Shown: positions 9,151-18,359, numbered from the stretch's first letter. The stretch: DNA of 64,000 nucleotides from CBDEFX01 sp965237635 (GCA_965237635.1 CBDEFX010000002.1:1922001-1986000), one strand, 5' to 3'. Made by a program: numbers and translations. Notes: generated by a model from the sequence alone, not told the origin.

Positions 9151-10116
9151 CTACCACCAGACCCGGCCTTCAACCTGCTCTTGCAGGTCTGTCCACTTCC
9201 TCGTCCAAAGCTCGGTACTTAGGTACTTCCAGCCACCGTCAGCCAACAGACAGACGATCTTCCCCCGGTCCATGCGTTCGGCCAACTGCCTCGCGCATGC
9301 CACGACCGACCCAGACGATACTCCCGCGAAAATGCCTTCTTCTTCAAGCAGTCTACTGGTGTACGCGAACGCGACGTCGCCGTCGATCAGGATTCTCGCA
9401 TCTAGCCGCGAGATATCGAGGATCGGCGGTGTAAAACCGTGCTCCAGACTCCTCAGCCCCTGAATCACGTCGTCGGGAGGCGGAGCGACGGCTACGATCC
9501 TGACGTCGGGATTGTGCTCCTTTAGCCGCCTACCTACCCCCATCAATGTACCTCCCGTCCCAAGCCCAGCGACGAAGACATCCACGTCCGGCAGGTCCCG
9601 AACGATCTCCTTCCCGGTTGTCTCGTAATGCGCCTGAGGATTGGACTCGTTGCCGTACTGGTACGGCATGAAATAGCCGTCGTCCTTCTCGGCCATCTCC
9701 TGTGCAACCAGCGCCGCCTTGTTGCTTCCGCCCTCAGCCGGCGAGTAGTGGATCTCCGTACCGTAGGCCTCGAGCAACGTGGTCCGCTCAGGGCTCACGT
9801 TTTCCGGCATCACGACCTTGACTCGGTATCCCTTGACATTGCCGATCATCGCCAACGATATACCCGTATTCCCACTTGTCGGCTCTAGGATGATCTTGTC
9901 GTGGGTAAGTTTCCCTTCGGCCTCCGCCTTCTCGATCATGTACTTGGATATCCGGTCCTTCAGACTGCCGGTCGGGTTGTTGCCCTCGAGCTTGGCGTAG
10001 ATCTCAACATTGGGATTGGGGCTCAGCCTGTTCAGCCGGATGAGAGGCGTGTTGCCGATGGCGTCTAGAATCCCACTATAGATCATCTTGAGACCGTTGA
10101 CCGTGAAGGAAGACAT
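9151..10116 (-). CDS. cysM: CysM-type cysteine synthase, probable O-phosphoserine sulfhydrylase
   Basis: This 321-residue PLP enzyme of the cysteine synthase family has the Schiff-base lysine in PTGSLKDR (about residue 53) and the phosphate loop EPTSGNTG. The C-terminus (DGGWKYLSTELW ... LEGQ-like end RVWW) closely resembles the actinobacterial CysM type. An arginine in the substrate loop GLRSLEHGF falls where the phosphoserine-selecting arginine of mycobacterial CysM lies. That family uses O-phosphoserine rather than O-acetylserine. The enzyme would then draw on SerC product directly. An in-frame ATG at 10086 is an alternative start. The gene lies between trpA and serA on the same strand. 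Stop codon TAG. Confidence 0.85.
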   Translation of the reverse strand: MSSFTVNGLKMIYSGILDAIGNTPLIRLNRLSPNPNVEIYAKLEGNNPTGSLKDRISKYMIEKAEAEGKLTHDKIILEPTSGNTGISLAMIGNVKGYRVKVVMPENVSPERTTLLEAYGTEIHYSPAEGGSNKAALVAQEMAEKDDGYFMPYQYGNESNPQAHYETTGKEIVRDLPDVDVFVAGLGTGGTLMGVGRRLKEHNPDVRIVAVAPPPDDVIQGLRSLEHGFTPPILDISRLDARILIDGDVAFAYTSRLLEEEGIFAGVSSGSVVACARQLAERMDRGKIVCLLADGGWKYLSTELWTRKWTDLQEQVEGRVWW

Positions 10117-10167
10117 GCAGCGACGTCACGGGTGTCCTCATCGGGCTGACGACGATATGGTAATACC

Positions 10168-10203
10168 ATGTAGGGACGCACGGCGTGCGCCCGCCTCCCA
10201 GCG
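10168..10203. repeat. REP-like repeat, GCACGGCGTGCGCCCGC family
   Basis: A 35-base element with an internal palindrome (CGCAC-GGC-GTGCG) lies between trpA and the cysM-type gene. A near-identical second copy is at 18118-18152. The shared block extends over about 30 bases, including the CCCAGCG tail, so this is a dispersed repeat and not a chance hairpin. Confidence 0.75.
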
Positions 10204-10279
10204 TTTTTCTGAAATGAATGGCTCAAAGCGAAGCGGCTTGCCTATTTCGGCGGCCTACCTGAGACGGAACGCCGCTGAC

Positions 10280-11077
10280 CTAAGAGTAGCACGCGGCGAC
10301 GAGCTCCTCTAGCAGCTTGCGATACCCGGAGTCTTTGGACTCTTCCCATGTCTTGAGCAACTGGGTCCCGACGATCGCAATGTCAACAATGCCATGCAGT
10401 TTCCGGACATCCTCACCGTCCCTCAGTCCGAAGCCCAGCGCAAGAGGTAGGGAGGTGGTCATTCGACAGCGCTCGACGAACTCGAAGGCGTCTTCTACCA
10501 AGGTGCGGCGCCCGGTGACACCCCTTCTCGACACGCAATACACGAACCCCCTGGCCTGTTCGGCAATCTGAGCCAGCCGCTCGTCTGTGTTGGTCGGCGT
10601 CATCAGCAGGATGGGCGTTAGGCCGCGCAACTCGCACTGGTCGCGCAGGTCGGCGTCGTCTTCGGGTGGTAGGTCCGGAATAATATACCCGGACGCGCCC
10701 GCCTCTTGAAGCGAACGCGCGAAGTTTTCATGCCCCATGCGGAACGGCCAGTTATAGTAGCCCATCGCCACTACCTGTATCCGCGATCTGCTGACACTAC
10801 GGATGAAATCGAAGTATGTATTGACTCTCACCCCGCCATCGATAGCACCGCCATTGGCTTTCACGAACGCCGGACCGTCGGCAATCGGCTCGCTAAACGG
10901 CATCTGCAGCTCGACGATGTCGACCCCTACGTCCTCCATGATGTCGAGCATTGCCCTGTTTTCTTCGATCGATGGGTACCCGATGACGGCGTGACCCATC
11001 AGCAGGACCTTTTTGTCCCCTCGCTTGTCGCTGATGTAGTCGCCGATTGGGCTGCGGTTAGCGAGTTCCAAGGCCAT
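10280..11077 (-). CDS. trpA: tryptophan synthase alpha chain
   Basis: This 265-residue TIM barrel cleaves indole-3-glycerol phosphate to indole and glyceraldehyde 3-phosphate and passes indole to TrpB. The catalytic glutamate lies in IVELQMPFSEP and the second acid in IADGP. The phosphate-binding loops GFGLRDG and IVGTQLLK are present. AAGGAAGGGACA precedes the ATG. It lies 15 bases downstream of trpB, as expected for a coupled pair, and apart from the other trp genes at 43-50 kb. Stop codon TAG. Confidence 0.96.
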   Translation of the reverse strand: MALELANRSPIGDYISDKRGDKKVLLMGHAVIGYPSIEENRAMLDIMEDVGVDIVELQMPFSEPIADGPAFVKANGGAIDGGVRVNTYFDFIRSVSRSRIQVVAMGYYNWPFRMGHENFARSLQEAGASGYIIPDLPPEDDADLRDQCELRGLTPILLMTPTNTDERLAQIAEQARGFVYCVSRRGVTGRRTLVEDAFEFVERCRMTTSLPLALGFGLRDGEDVRKLHGIVDIAIVGTQLLKTWEESKDSGYRKLLEELVAACYS

Positions 11078-11092
11078 TGTCCCTTCCTTCTG

Positions 11093-12460
11093 CTAGGAGC
11101 TCGCTTTCTGTGAGACCGACGGTTCTTCTATCCTGTCCTCCGCCAACCGACGGAGTCCAGGGTCAATCTTCTCGTATCGAACGGCTTTCTCTACGATGAA
11201 CTCGCGCCAGGCGGCATCGTCCACCGCATCGGCGATAGTAAAGATATCTTTGTCGCCTCGTCCGGACAGGTTGATGAGGACATCCTCGTCCGGGTCTAAA
11301 TCTTTCGACTCGCGGAGCGCGACCGCGACGCCGTGTGCAGACTCAAGAGCAGGGAGAATGCCTTCAGACTCGGCCATGCGCTTGAAGGCGGACTTGGCCT
11401 CGTCGTCTGTCGCGCTTTCGAACCGGACGCGGCCAATCTCATGGAGCCGCGCATGGATGGGACTGACGCCTATGTAGTCGAGCCCAGCGGACACCGAATG
11501 GGTCTCCATCATCTGGCCGTCTTCGTCCTGCAGGAAGTAGGTCTTGTAGCCCTGCGCTATTCCAACGCTTCCGTGGCGGCGCCCGTCGGCATCGGGTGCC
11601 AGCCTCGCAGCATGCTTTCCCGTGCTGAGGCCCTTTCCTCCCGCTTCGGCCCCGACCAGATCGACATTGTCGTCGTCCAGGAACGCCAGGAATATCCCGA
11701 GCGCGTTCGAGCCGCCGCCGACGCATGCGTAGACTCGAGCCGGCAGTCTGCCGTTCACGTCCAGCATTTGCTTCCTGGCCTCGTCTCCGATGATCGACTG
11801 GAAATAGGCCACCATCTCTGGAAAGGGGTGTGGGCCGCATACGGTCCCCATGACGTAATGCGTGTTCAGCATGCTCTCCGACCAGTCGCGCAGAGCCTCG
11901 TTTATTGCGTCCTTCAACGTGCGTGTACCGTCCGCCACCGGCCTTACCTCGGCCCCGAGCTGTTGCATCCAGAAGACGTTGGGGCGCTGCCGGTCCACGT
12001 CCACCTCTCCCATGTAGACCGTGCACTCCAGGCCCAGCCGGGCCGCCATGGTCGCGGTCGCCACACCATGCTGACCCGCGCCCGTTTCAGCAATGACACG
12101 CTTCTTCCCCTTCCCATTATTCATACGTTTGGTCAGAAGGCCCTGGCCCATAACGTTGTTTAGCTTGTGGGCGCCCGTGTGGTTAAGGTCCTCTCGCTTC
12201 AGGTAGATCCGAGCCCCACCGAGCTGGTCCGACAGCCGTTCAAGCTGTGTAACAGGAGTCGGCCGGCACGAGTAGGTGGACATCACATCGATGAACTCCT
12301 GCCAGAACGTCGGGTCGCGCTTGGCCTCGTAAAACACCTCCCTGAGCTCCGCCAGGGTGGTATCGAGAATCTCGGGTTTGAACGCGCCGCCGAAGTCCCC
12401 GTAGTACCCAGGTCGGTCGCGATCAAACTCGAACAACGACTCTCGCAACCCGCCGCCCAT
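11093..12460 (-). CDS. trpB: tryptophan synthase beta chain
   Basis: This 455-residue PLP enzyme makes tryptophan from indole and serine. The N-terminus GYYGDFGGAFKPE, the PLP lysine in NHTGAHKLNN, the ETGAGQHGVATA segment and the phosphate loop CVGGGSNALG are all present. The ATG at 12460 follows GGAGG with 5-base spacing; a TTG three bases earlier is less likely. The C-terminus runs about 50 residues beyond the usual 395-410, with an acidic DPDEDVLI and a polar tail. The gene is 48 bases downstream of serS. Stop codon TAG. Confidence 0.97.
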   Translation of the reverse strand: MGGGLRESLFEFDRDRPGYYGDFGGAFKPEILDTTLAELREVFYEAKRDPTFWQEFIDVMSTYSCRPTPVTQLERLSDQLGGARIYLKREDLNHTGAHKLNNVMGQGLLTKRMNNGKGKKRVIAETGAGQHGVATATMAARLGLECTVYMGEVDVDRQRPNVFWMQQLGAEVRPVADGTRTLKDAINEALRDWSESMLNTHYVMGTVCGPHPFPEMVAYFQSIIGDEARKQMLDVNGRLPARVYACVGGGSNALGIFLAFLDDDNVDLVGAEAGGKGLSTGKHAARLAPDADGRRHGSVGIAQGYKTYFLQDEDGQMMETHSVSAGLDYIGVSPIHARLHEIGRVRFESATDDEAKSAFKRMAESEGILPALESAHGVAVALRESKDLDPDEDVLINLSGRGDKDIFTIADAVDDAAWREFIVEKAVRYEKIDPGLRRLAEDRIEEPSVSQKASS

Positions 12461-12508
12461 CAATACCTCCTTGCGTAGGCCACAGAATGGTAGCTGGTAG
12501 TGCGCCCG

Positions 12509-13816
12509 TTACTGGACTAAAGCCAGGTCAGGTTCCAGCGATTCGCGGCCACCGATGAACGGCCTCAGTGGCTCGGGGATGGCCACGGATCCGTCACGTC
12601 GCTGGTGGTTCTCGAGCAGGGCGAGTGAAGTGCGCCCGATGGCCAAGCCTGATCCGTTCAACATGTGCACGAACTCTGGGCGGTCCACAGGTGCTGGACG
12701 ATACCGTGTCTGCAGTCGTCTAGCCTGAAAGTCCTCCACGTTGCTGCACGAGGACACTTCGGCGTAACCATGTTCGCTGGGCAGCCACACCTCGAGGTCG
12801 AAGGTCTTGCTTGCCGCAAAGCTCATGTCGCCGGTGCTCAGAACAATCTTGCGGTAGGGAATCTCCAGTTGCCTGAGGACCTGCTCGGCGTCGTCCGTAA
12901 GCGATTCAAGCTCGTCGTAGCTCGTTTCCGGCGTGGCGAACTTGAACAACTCTACCTTCGTGAACTGGTGGACGCGCTTGATGCCTCGCACGTCCCGACC
13001 GCCGGCACTTGTCTCCCTGCGGAAGCAAGGAGAATAGGCGACGTATTTTAGGGGTAGGGACTCTGAGTCGAGGACCTCTCCCTTGTGAAGGCTGGCCAAC
13101 GAGCTCTCAGCCGTTGGGATGAGGTAGAGCATCTCGCCGGACCTCTCCACCAGGTCCCGTGGGGTGCTGTATAGCCCGTCCTCGAATTTGGGTAGCTGGG
13201 CGCACCCGTACATGGCTTCCTCAGTCACCATGAACGGCGGAATAACAGGCGTGTAGCCGCGCTCGACATGGAAGTCTATCATAAACTGTGCGAGGGCCAG
13301 CTCTAGAAGGGCCATTTGTCCTTTGAGCACGTAAAACCTCGAGCCTGCCATGCCTACTCCAGCGGGTATGTCCAGGCCCAACGGCTCGGCAATGTCCCAG
13401 TGAGGCTTTGGGTCAAAATCGAATTCGGGCACCTCACCCCACTCGCCTACTACTTCGTTTGCGTGTTCGTTTTCGCCTACCGGCACTGAGGCGTGCGATA
13501 GGTTGGGCACTTGATACTGCAGCTCTTTGAAGTGCTCCTCATGGGGTCGAACAACCGACTCCTGGTCTGACAGCAACCGGCTGAGCTCACGCCCCTGGAG
13601 TATCAGGTCCTCTCGCTCTTCTCCGGAAGCGGCCCGACGGGTGGCCTCGGCATTCTCTTTTCGTTTAGCCCGCAGCTCATCCTGTTTCGCTATGGACTGG
13701 CGGCGAAGTTCGTCGGAGGCGAGGAGCTCGTCGATCAAGCCAACGTCCTCAAGACGCGTCACCAGGCGCTGCTTTATTTCCTTCGGACCAGCCCTGATCT
13801 TCTTGATGTCCAGCAC
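12509..13816 (-). CDS. serS: seryl-tRNA synthetase
   Basis: This 435-residue class II synthetase charges tRNA-Ser with serine. It has the N-terminal coiled-coil tRNA-binding arm (residues about 25-105, rich in Glu/Arg/Lys), motif 2 FRRETSAGGRDVRG, and motif 3 NGSGLAIGRTSLALLE. The start is GTG, preceded by GGAGACAGG. It is the first gene of a serS-trpB-trpA-cysM-serA run on the minus strand, which links serine supply and consumption. The leader has a nested hairpin (13837-13876). Stop codon TAA. Confidence 0.97.
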   Translation of the reverse strand: MLDIKKIRAGPKEIKQRLVTRLEDVGLIDELLASDELRRQSIAKQDELRAKRKENAEATRRAASGEEREDLILQGRELSRLLSDQESVVRPHEEHFKELQYQVPNLSHASVPVGENEHANEVVGEWGEVPEFDFDPKPHWDIAEPLGLDIPAGVGMAGSRFYVLKGQMALLELALAQFMIDFHVERGYTPVIPPFMVTEEAMYGCAQLPKFEDGLYSTPRDLVERSGEMLYLIPTAESSLASLHKGEVLDSESLPLKYVAYSPCFRRETSAGGRDVRGIKRVHQFTKVELFKFATPETSYDELESLTDDAEQVLRQLEIPYRKIVLSTGDMSFAASKTFDLEVWLPSEHGYAEVSSCSNVEDFQARRLQTRYRPAPVDRPEFVHMLNGSGLAIGRTSLALLENHQRRDGSVAIPEPLRPFIGGRESLEPDLALVQ

Positions 13817-13836
13817 TACCTGTCTCCACGTATAAG

Positions 13837-13876
13837 GTGGGTTTTCGCTGTTATCAGAGTTGTCTGATTAACCCAC
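13837..13876 (-). promoter_or_regulatory. nested hairpin in the serS leader
   Basis: A 7-base stem (GTGGGTT with AACCCAC) encloses a second short stem (TCAGA/TCTGA). The structure lies about 20-60 bases upstream of the serS GTG. There is no T-box consensus here and no poly-U tract on the minus strand, so any attenuation role is speculative. A run of seven T follows on the plus strand. Confidence 0.35.
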
Positions 13877-13984
13877 ATGCGACTTTTTTTGCCGTCGACG
13901 GGTGTTCGTATCAGTGTAGCGCTCTATGCCCCTTGCTCTATAGGACTATCTGATACTTGGCTATCCGAAAAGCCACTATTAGCC

Positions 13985-14090
13985 TGTCATTCTGAGCGTA
14001 GCGAAGAATCTAAGACTGTCGCCACCAGACGGTCGCTCGTATGAGAAGCGCCTTAGATTCTTCGGTCGCCTCGCTCTCTCAGAATCGTCC
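13985..14090. repeat. inverted repeat, GAAGAATCTAAG family
   Basis: A left arm reading from TGTCATTCTGAGCG to GAAGAATCTAAG is answered by CTTAGATTCTTCGG ... TCTCAGAAT about 40 bases later. The arms form a long imperfect hairpin. The rest of the 540-base gap up to 14357 holds further low-complexity, repeat-like sequence (for example AAGGGTCTGGGGTGG opposed by CCACCCCAG), and I see no gene there. Confidence 0.7.
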
Positions 14091-14357
14091 ATGCAGGTTG
14101 CCTCCGGCGCCCTAAAAGAATGAAAAAAAAGGTTGCCTTTGTCTCCCTGAACGGAGTGAAGGGTCTGGGGTGGCTGGGGATCTCCGCAGCAGTCCCGACC
14201 AGCCGGATGTCCGAGGCCCCACCCCAGATTCCTCGCCCCGATGCGGCATCTGGGCTCGGAAAGACATGTTTGCGCACAGTCGATCGCCTACCCATCATCG
14301 TATTTTCGTGGAAATGACACCACGCCAGATGCGTCTTCGATAAACTCGCACACGTGG

Positions 14358-14816
14358 TTAATTTGCTCTTCTCGGAATTCGGTCACTTTCTTGGACTTCT
14401 TCACTGAGCCGCCTGAGCCGATTGATGTCTATCGAATGGAGATTGGTCTTTGTTGGTTTCCGATTTTCAACTGCCTTCGCTGCAATGAGTCCTGGCCCGT
14501 TGAATATTTCTGTGAATGTCCCGTTGGGGTGAATCTTTATTCCCAGGTAATAGTCAGGCCTATGGTCGACCGGGAATGTGAGAGCATTCTGCATTGTCGT
14601 TTTTATCTGTATTCGTCTCCCATCTCGGGCTTTGGCATCGTGATGTTTCTCCATAGCCTCGAGGAGCTCAACTTCGTATGCGCCTTCGACAAGGACCTCT
14701 CCTAAGTCACCTACCAAACGACCGTCAAGAGTAAACTTCCTCTTCGGATACGTCCCACTGAGCTGTTTTACAATATGCAGCAGTTCCTTGACGGCGTCTT
14801 CAATCGTCGTAGCCAC
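14358..14816 (-). CDS. DUF6998-like protein with PD-(D/E)xK-type core
   Basis: This 152-residue protein starts at GTG, with GGGAGGAAGC just upstream. It has the stretch LVGDLGEVLVE, a later D (HHDAKARDG), then RIQIKTTM. An E ... D ... [QE]xK arrangement is characteristic of the restriction-endonuclease-like fold, and the overall pattern matches my memory of DUF6998. Nuclease activity is inferred only. It lies 82 bases downstream of the SerK-like gene on the same strand, and there is no methylase or other restriction gene nearby. Stop codon TAA. Confidence 0.6.
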   Translation of the reverse strand: MATTIEDAVKELLHIVKQLSGTYPKRKFTLDGRLVGDLGEVLVEGAYEVELLEAMEKHHDAKARDGRRIQIKTTMQNALTFPVDHRPDYYLGIKIHPNGTFTEIFNGPGLIAAKAVENRKPTKTNLHSIDINRLRRLSEEVQESDRIPRRAN

Positions 14817-14898
14817 AAGCTTCCTCCCAAGCCGCCAACGTAGTTCGTTGACTGAGACGCTCCGTCGAGCACATTTCTGGCCAGTCGCACTTTACATG

Positions 14899-15732
14899 CT
14901 AATCCCATTTGAAACGCCTCACCGCGGCATCGGCGTCGTACTCGAGGGGAAGAGCCTCGAGAGTCTGCAGCCACTCGTCGCGCTCGGACGATGACACGCC
15001 TGGACGCTGAATTTCCAGCGGGCAGTTCGCTTCTGCGAGTTTACCATGAGAAAGCACGAAACGTGTCAACTTGGGTATGAATAGATGGCCAAGCGTAATT
15101 ACCTCGTGACTGATCGCTCCCACGGTTAGACGGCTGAGTAGCACCAAGGCCTTCCCCTCTCCCGAGCGTTGGAACGAAGGCGTGTCGCTGTCTACCGGCA
15201 CCGCATCCACGTAGGCATCAGCGTATTTTTGATGGACTAGGCGGAGGGCCTGTTGTGGAGTCGTGCTTCCCGCTGCGCGAATCACCCATGCATGAGTCTC
15301 ATCTCTGATTGCGGCGGCCGCCCGACGGTTCCATGTCAGAAGATGGGCCTCTCGTGGGTCGCTCTCAAATACGGCAACCTCGGACAGGCTCCTGGTTGTT
15401 TCGGCTAGCGTCTCTGCATCGATCCCTACCCTGTGGGCCCAGCTCTTCAGCACCGCGCTATCACGATCGTCCGGATCAACCACATGGGCCAAGACGACCT
15501 CGCATCCGAGGCGCCTCAACGCCTCAACCCGATGGTGCCCGTCCGCGACTAGAAAGCTCGCGTTTTCTATCTGCACCACTATTACCGGGTGAGGCAGTAC
15601 ACCGTGATCGGCAATCCAGCTACTCACCTCCTCTATCAGGTTGGGCAGTATCACCTCATGGGGGTGGAGCTCGTCAATCGAAATGAAACGTATGTCCAGC
15701 TTGGCCGCGCCGCCAATTGGACTAGCTACCAT
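14899..15732 (-). CDS. SerK/SbnI-like predicted free L-serine kinase (ParB/sulfiredoxin fold)
   Basis: This 277-residue protein has the ParB/Srx core ADGHHRVEALRRLGC (residues 63-77), and before it LHPHE, whose glutamate (E26) matches the catalytic glutamate of archaeal SerK. The C-terminal part GHLFIPKLTRFVLSHG matches the G-x-x-x-x-P-x-x-T-R-H/F segment shared by SerK and staphylococcal SbnI. Those enzymes phosphorylate free serine to O-phosphoserine with ADP or ATP. Function here is inferred from family, and supported by a CysM-type enzyme 5 kb away. The partition gene ParB is excluded by the lack of its HTH and dimer domains. GGAG precedes the ATG. Stop codon TAG. Confidence 0.75.
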   Translation of the reverse strand: MVASPIGGAAKLDIRFISIDELHPHEVILPNLIEEVSSWIADHGVLPHPVIVVQIENASFLVADGHHRVEALRRLGCEVVLAHVVDPDDRDSAVLKSWAHRVGIDAETLAETTRSLSEVAVFESDPREAHLLTWNRRAAAAIRDETHAWVIRAAGSTTPQQALRLVHQKYADAYVDAVPVDSDTPSFQRSGEGKALVLLSRLTVGAISHEVITLGHLFIPKLTRFVLSHGKLAEANCPLEIQRPGVSSSERDEWLQTLEALPLEYDADAAVRRFKWD

Positions 15733-16356
15733 CTAATCCAGCTCCGTAGAGTGGTCCCATACGACGTGATCCTAGCAAAACGTCACCCATAGGCAATTGC
15801 AATGGTAGTTTCAGCCACGAGCAACGTCAAACGCTTACCAAGCTCAAAAACGTGTCTCGGGCTTTGAGCTAACGTTGGCTGGCGTCAGAGGCGGCTTCAA
15901 CGACGTCCGTGTCTAGACGATAATGCTTGACCTGCCGACCGAACGTCAAGAACCGCGTATCTGACGGCAGGGTGGTCTCGTGCTCAGTGTGTCGCACCGA
16001 TGGAGCCGACGTTCGAGGCGAGCTTGCCGAAGGGGGCCGATCCGAAGAGGGGACGAACCGGGCAATTCGCGCCGTCGGGTGGCTAGGCGGGAGGCTGTGT
16101 TAGCTCATCTGGGAACGCTCAGCTACCGCCAACAATGCCTTGATCGCACGCCAGCTTAGCACAAAGAAATCTGCGGGAAGTGCGCCGCAGCCGCCAGCGA
16201 CCATGGACCGTTGTTGGTGTTCTGAGACAGCGAACATCAACTCGGTATGAGACTTCCTATCGAGATCGTATTGTTTATTTTCGGTCGGGTCCACGTGTAC
16301 TTTTCTCTGGCCCTGAGGTTGGAGCAAGCAGGTCAGCGGCCGCGAGCCTGGGAGGC
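15733..16356. other. 624-base gap without a convincing gene
   Basis: No supported start and frame exists here. On the minus strand, between about 16070 and 15868, there is an open frame of about 75 codons ending in TAG, with coding-like composition in its second half (TLPSDTRFLTFGRQVKHYRL) but no start codon after the upstream TAA. It may be a remnant of a lost gene. I see no tRNA and no clear promoter. Confidence 0.4.
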
Positions 16357-17565
16357 CTATTCTCCAGTATACGCCCTGCTGCCCTCAGTCTGTTCCATAT
16401 ACTGGCGGACCATGAGCGCGGCGGTTGCGCCCTCCCCGACCGCGCTCGCGACTTGCTTTGTACTGCCTGCGCGAGCATCGCCTGCGGCAAACACGCCGGG
16501 CATACTGGTCTCCAGGGTTTCGCTTGTCACTATAAATCCACGGTCGTCCAGGTCAACGACGCCTTTTAGGAACTCGGTGTTGGGGTCGAGACCAATGAAT
16601 ATGAACACCGCACCAGGAGTCATCTCCTCCACGCCGCCCGTCTTCAGGTCCTCGACTACTACAGAGCTAAGCTTTGAGTCCCCTTTGAATTCCCGAACGC
16701 TGTGTTGGAGCCGCAGGTCCACCTTTGGATGTTCGGCGACCTGTTCCTACAATAGCCGACTGGCCAACGATCGGTCAGCGAACTCGAGCACCGTGACTTT
16801 CGAGGCGAACCTGGTAAGGAAGAGACTCTCCTGGAGTCCGCTGTTCCCGCCGCCGACAACGACCACATCCTGACCTTTGTAGAACGGCCCGTCGCAGGTT
16901 GCGCAGAAATGGATACCTGCGCCGATGAAGTCCTCTTCGCCAGGGACATCGAGTCGGCGATACCTGCTCCCAAGAGTAAGCAAGAGCGCCTTCGAGCAAT
17001 ACTCGTCTCCGGTCTCCGTGCGCACCAGCCTGTAATCGCCCTGGCCCATGATGCTATTTACGGCCTGTGCGGGCAGCACCTCAACGCCGAAACGTTCTGC
17101 ATGAGCTCGTAGCTGGTCCGCCAGCTCCGCCCCTCCAACGCCGCCCGCGAAGCCAGGGTAGTTGTCGATCCGCTCGGTGACCCCCGCCTGCCCACCAACG
17201 CCGGCGCGCTCTATCACCAGTGTCTCCAGCCCCTCCCTTGCGGTGTAGATCGCCGCCGCGAGTCCGGCAGGCCCCGATCCCACGACTACCAGGTCGTAGA
17301 ACTGGCGCTCTGCCTTCGGCCTTATCCCCAGCTTATCGGCCAGTTCGGCGTTCGAGGGCTCGATCAGGATTGACCCATCCTCGAAGACAATAGTCGGTAT
17401 GGACCGGCCCCCCTTTTGCACCTTCTGGATGTAATCGAGCCCTGCTGGGTCCTGGTCTACATCCACCCATTTGTAGGGGACTCGCTGCTCACCGAGAAAC
17501 TGCTTCGACTGTCGGCAGTCGGGGCACCATGGCGCGCCATATACCGTAATCTCTGTCTCGGACAC
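16357..17565 (-). pseudogene. trxB: glutaredoxin-like/thioredoxin reductase fusion interrupted by in-frame TAG
   Basis: The full frame is 402 residues. Residues 1-80 are a glutaredoxin/NrdH-like domain with WCPDC (C14, C17). From residue 90 it is a thioredoxin reductase with an FAD motif VVVGSGPAG, the redox pair CATC (221-224), a second dinucleotide motif VVGGGNSG, and a C-terminal FAD motif GVFAAGDAR. A single TAG at 16747-16749 replaces codon 273, in SRLL-x-EQVAEHP, a position often glutamine in relatives. The sequence continues in frame and homologous for another 129 residues. Without readthrough the protein would lack most of its NADPH and FAD closing parts. GTG start with GGAGG. It lies 37 bases after trxA. 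Confidence 0.9.
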
Positions 17566-17602
17566 TGAGCACCTCCAAGGGGGAGATCGCTCCCCGGCTG
17601 CG

Positions 17603-17944
17603 CTAGGCCGCCTCGGGCGCGGCGATCAGGTTTTCCAGGGCTTGTGTGAGAGCAGGCTTCGGCAACGCGCCTACTGCCTGCGCGACTGGCTTGCCCCCAT
17701 CGAATATCAACAGTGTCGGAATCGATCGGATGCCGTATTTCGCTGCCGTCTGAGGGTTGGTGTCGACATCCAGCTTCGCGACCCTCGCCCTGCCCTCTAA
17801 CTCCCCTGCAACCTCCTCGATCACGGGAGCCATTATCCGGCATGGGCCGCACCAGTCCGCATAGAAGTCAACCAGGACCGGTGTGTCGGCTTTCAGGACC
17901 TCAATCTCGAAGTTTTCATCGGTAGCGATTATTGGCTTGACCAT
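17603..17944 (-). CDS. trxA: thioredoxin
   Basis: This 113-residue thioredoxin fold protein has the active site WCGPC in VDFYADWCGPCRIMAP, the cis-proline in IRSIPTLLIF, and the usual family length. It reduces disulfides in the cytoplasm with electrons from thioredoxin reductase. The ATG at 17944 follows GGAGGAGAG. It precedes the trxB-type fusion on the same strand and was probably co-transcribed with it. A longer open frame upstream carries no signal and is disregarded. Stop codon TAG. Confidence 0.96.
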   Translation of the reverse strand: MVKPIIATDENFEIEVLKADTPVLVDFYADWCGPCRIMAPVIEEVAGELEGRARVAKLDVDTNPQTAAKYGIRSIPTLLIFDGGKPVAQAVGALPKPALTQALENLIAAPEAA

Positions 17945-18117
17945 TTTATCTCTCCTCCCCTCGGATTTCGAGCCTTCCTCGGCTCCCACATACAGGTCAG
18001 ATGCGACCCGTACACCACTGGGTTCAAGTAGATCGGCTGGAGAACTGTCCTCGGGTCCGCGTGCCAAGCCCCGAACGGCATCGGCACGAAAGCGGTTGGT
18101 AGCCCGACGCAATAATG

Positions 18118-18187
18118 GTAGGAGCGCACGGCGTGCGCCCGCTTCCCAGCGCTCCACCCGTGTAGAGACGCCCACTGGGATGTCTCA
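18118..18187. repeat. composite of two REP-like repeats
   Basis: The first half (18118-18152) is a second copy of the GCACGGCGTGCGCCCGC element seen at 10168, here with flanking GGAGCGC/GCGCTCC arms. The second half (18160-18187) is a degenerate copy of the GAGACGCCCC palindrome at 2808. The rest of the 415-base gap between trxA and the divergent membrane-protein gene must hold both promoters, but I cannot place them. Confidence 0.7.
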
Positions 18188-18359
18188 GCGACCCCGTCGA
18201 CCGACCATGTATCATCCCGAATCCAAGTTGCCCTACAACCTACCTATTTCGGACATCTCCCCATCGAAAAAGAATCGATTCGACGCGCCTCCGCATCGCA
18301 TGTACTGAAGACTGAAGCGCGCTTCGCAGCATAATTTCGAATAGAGGAGGTGTCTGCAA

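Noticed and set aside
11333..12163. Long plus-strand open frame (276 codons) within trpB
   Set aside because: It is the antisense shadow of trpB, without family motifs or ribosome site.
16100..16327. 75-codon minus-strand frame after trxB
   Set aside because: There is no ribosome site, no conserved pattern and a composition unlike its neighbours.
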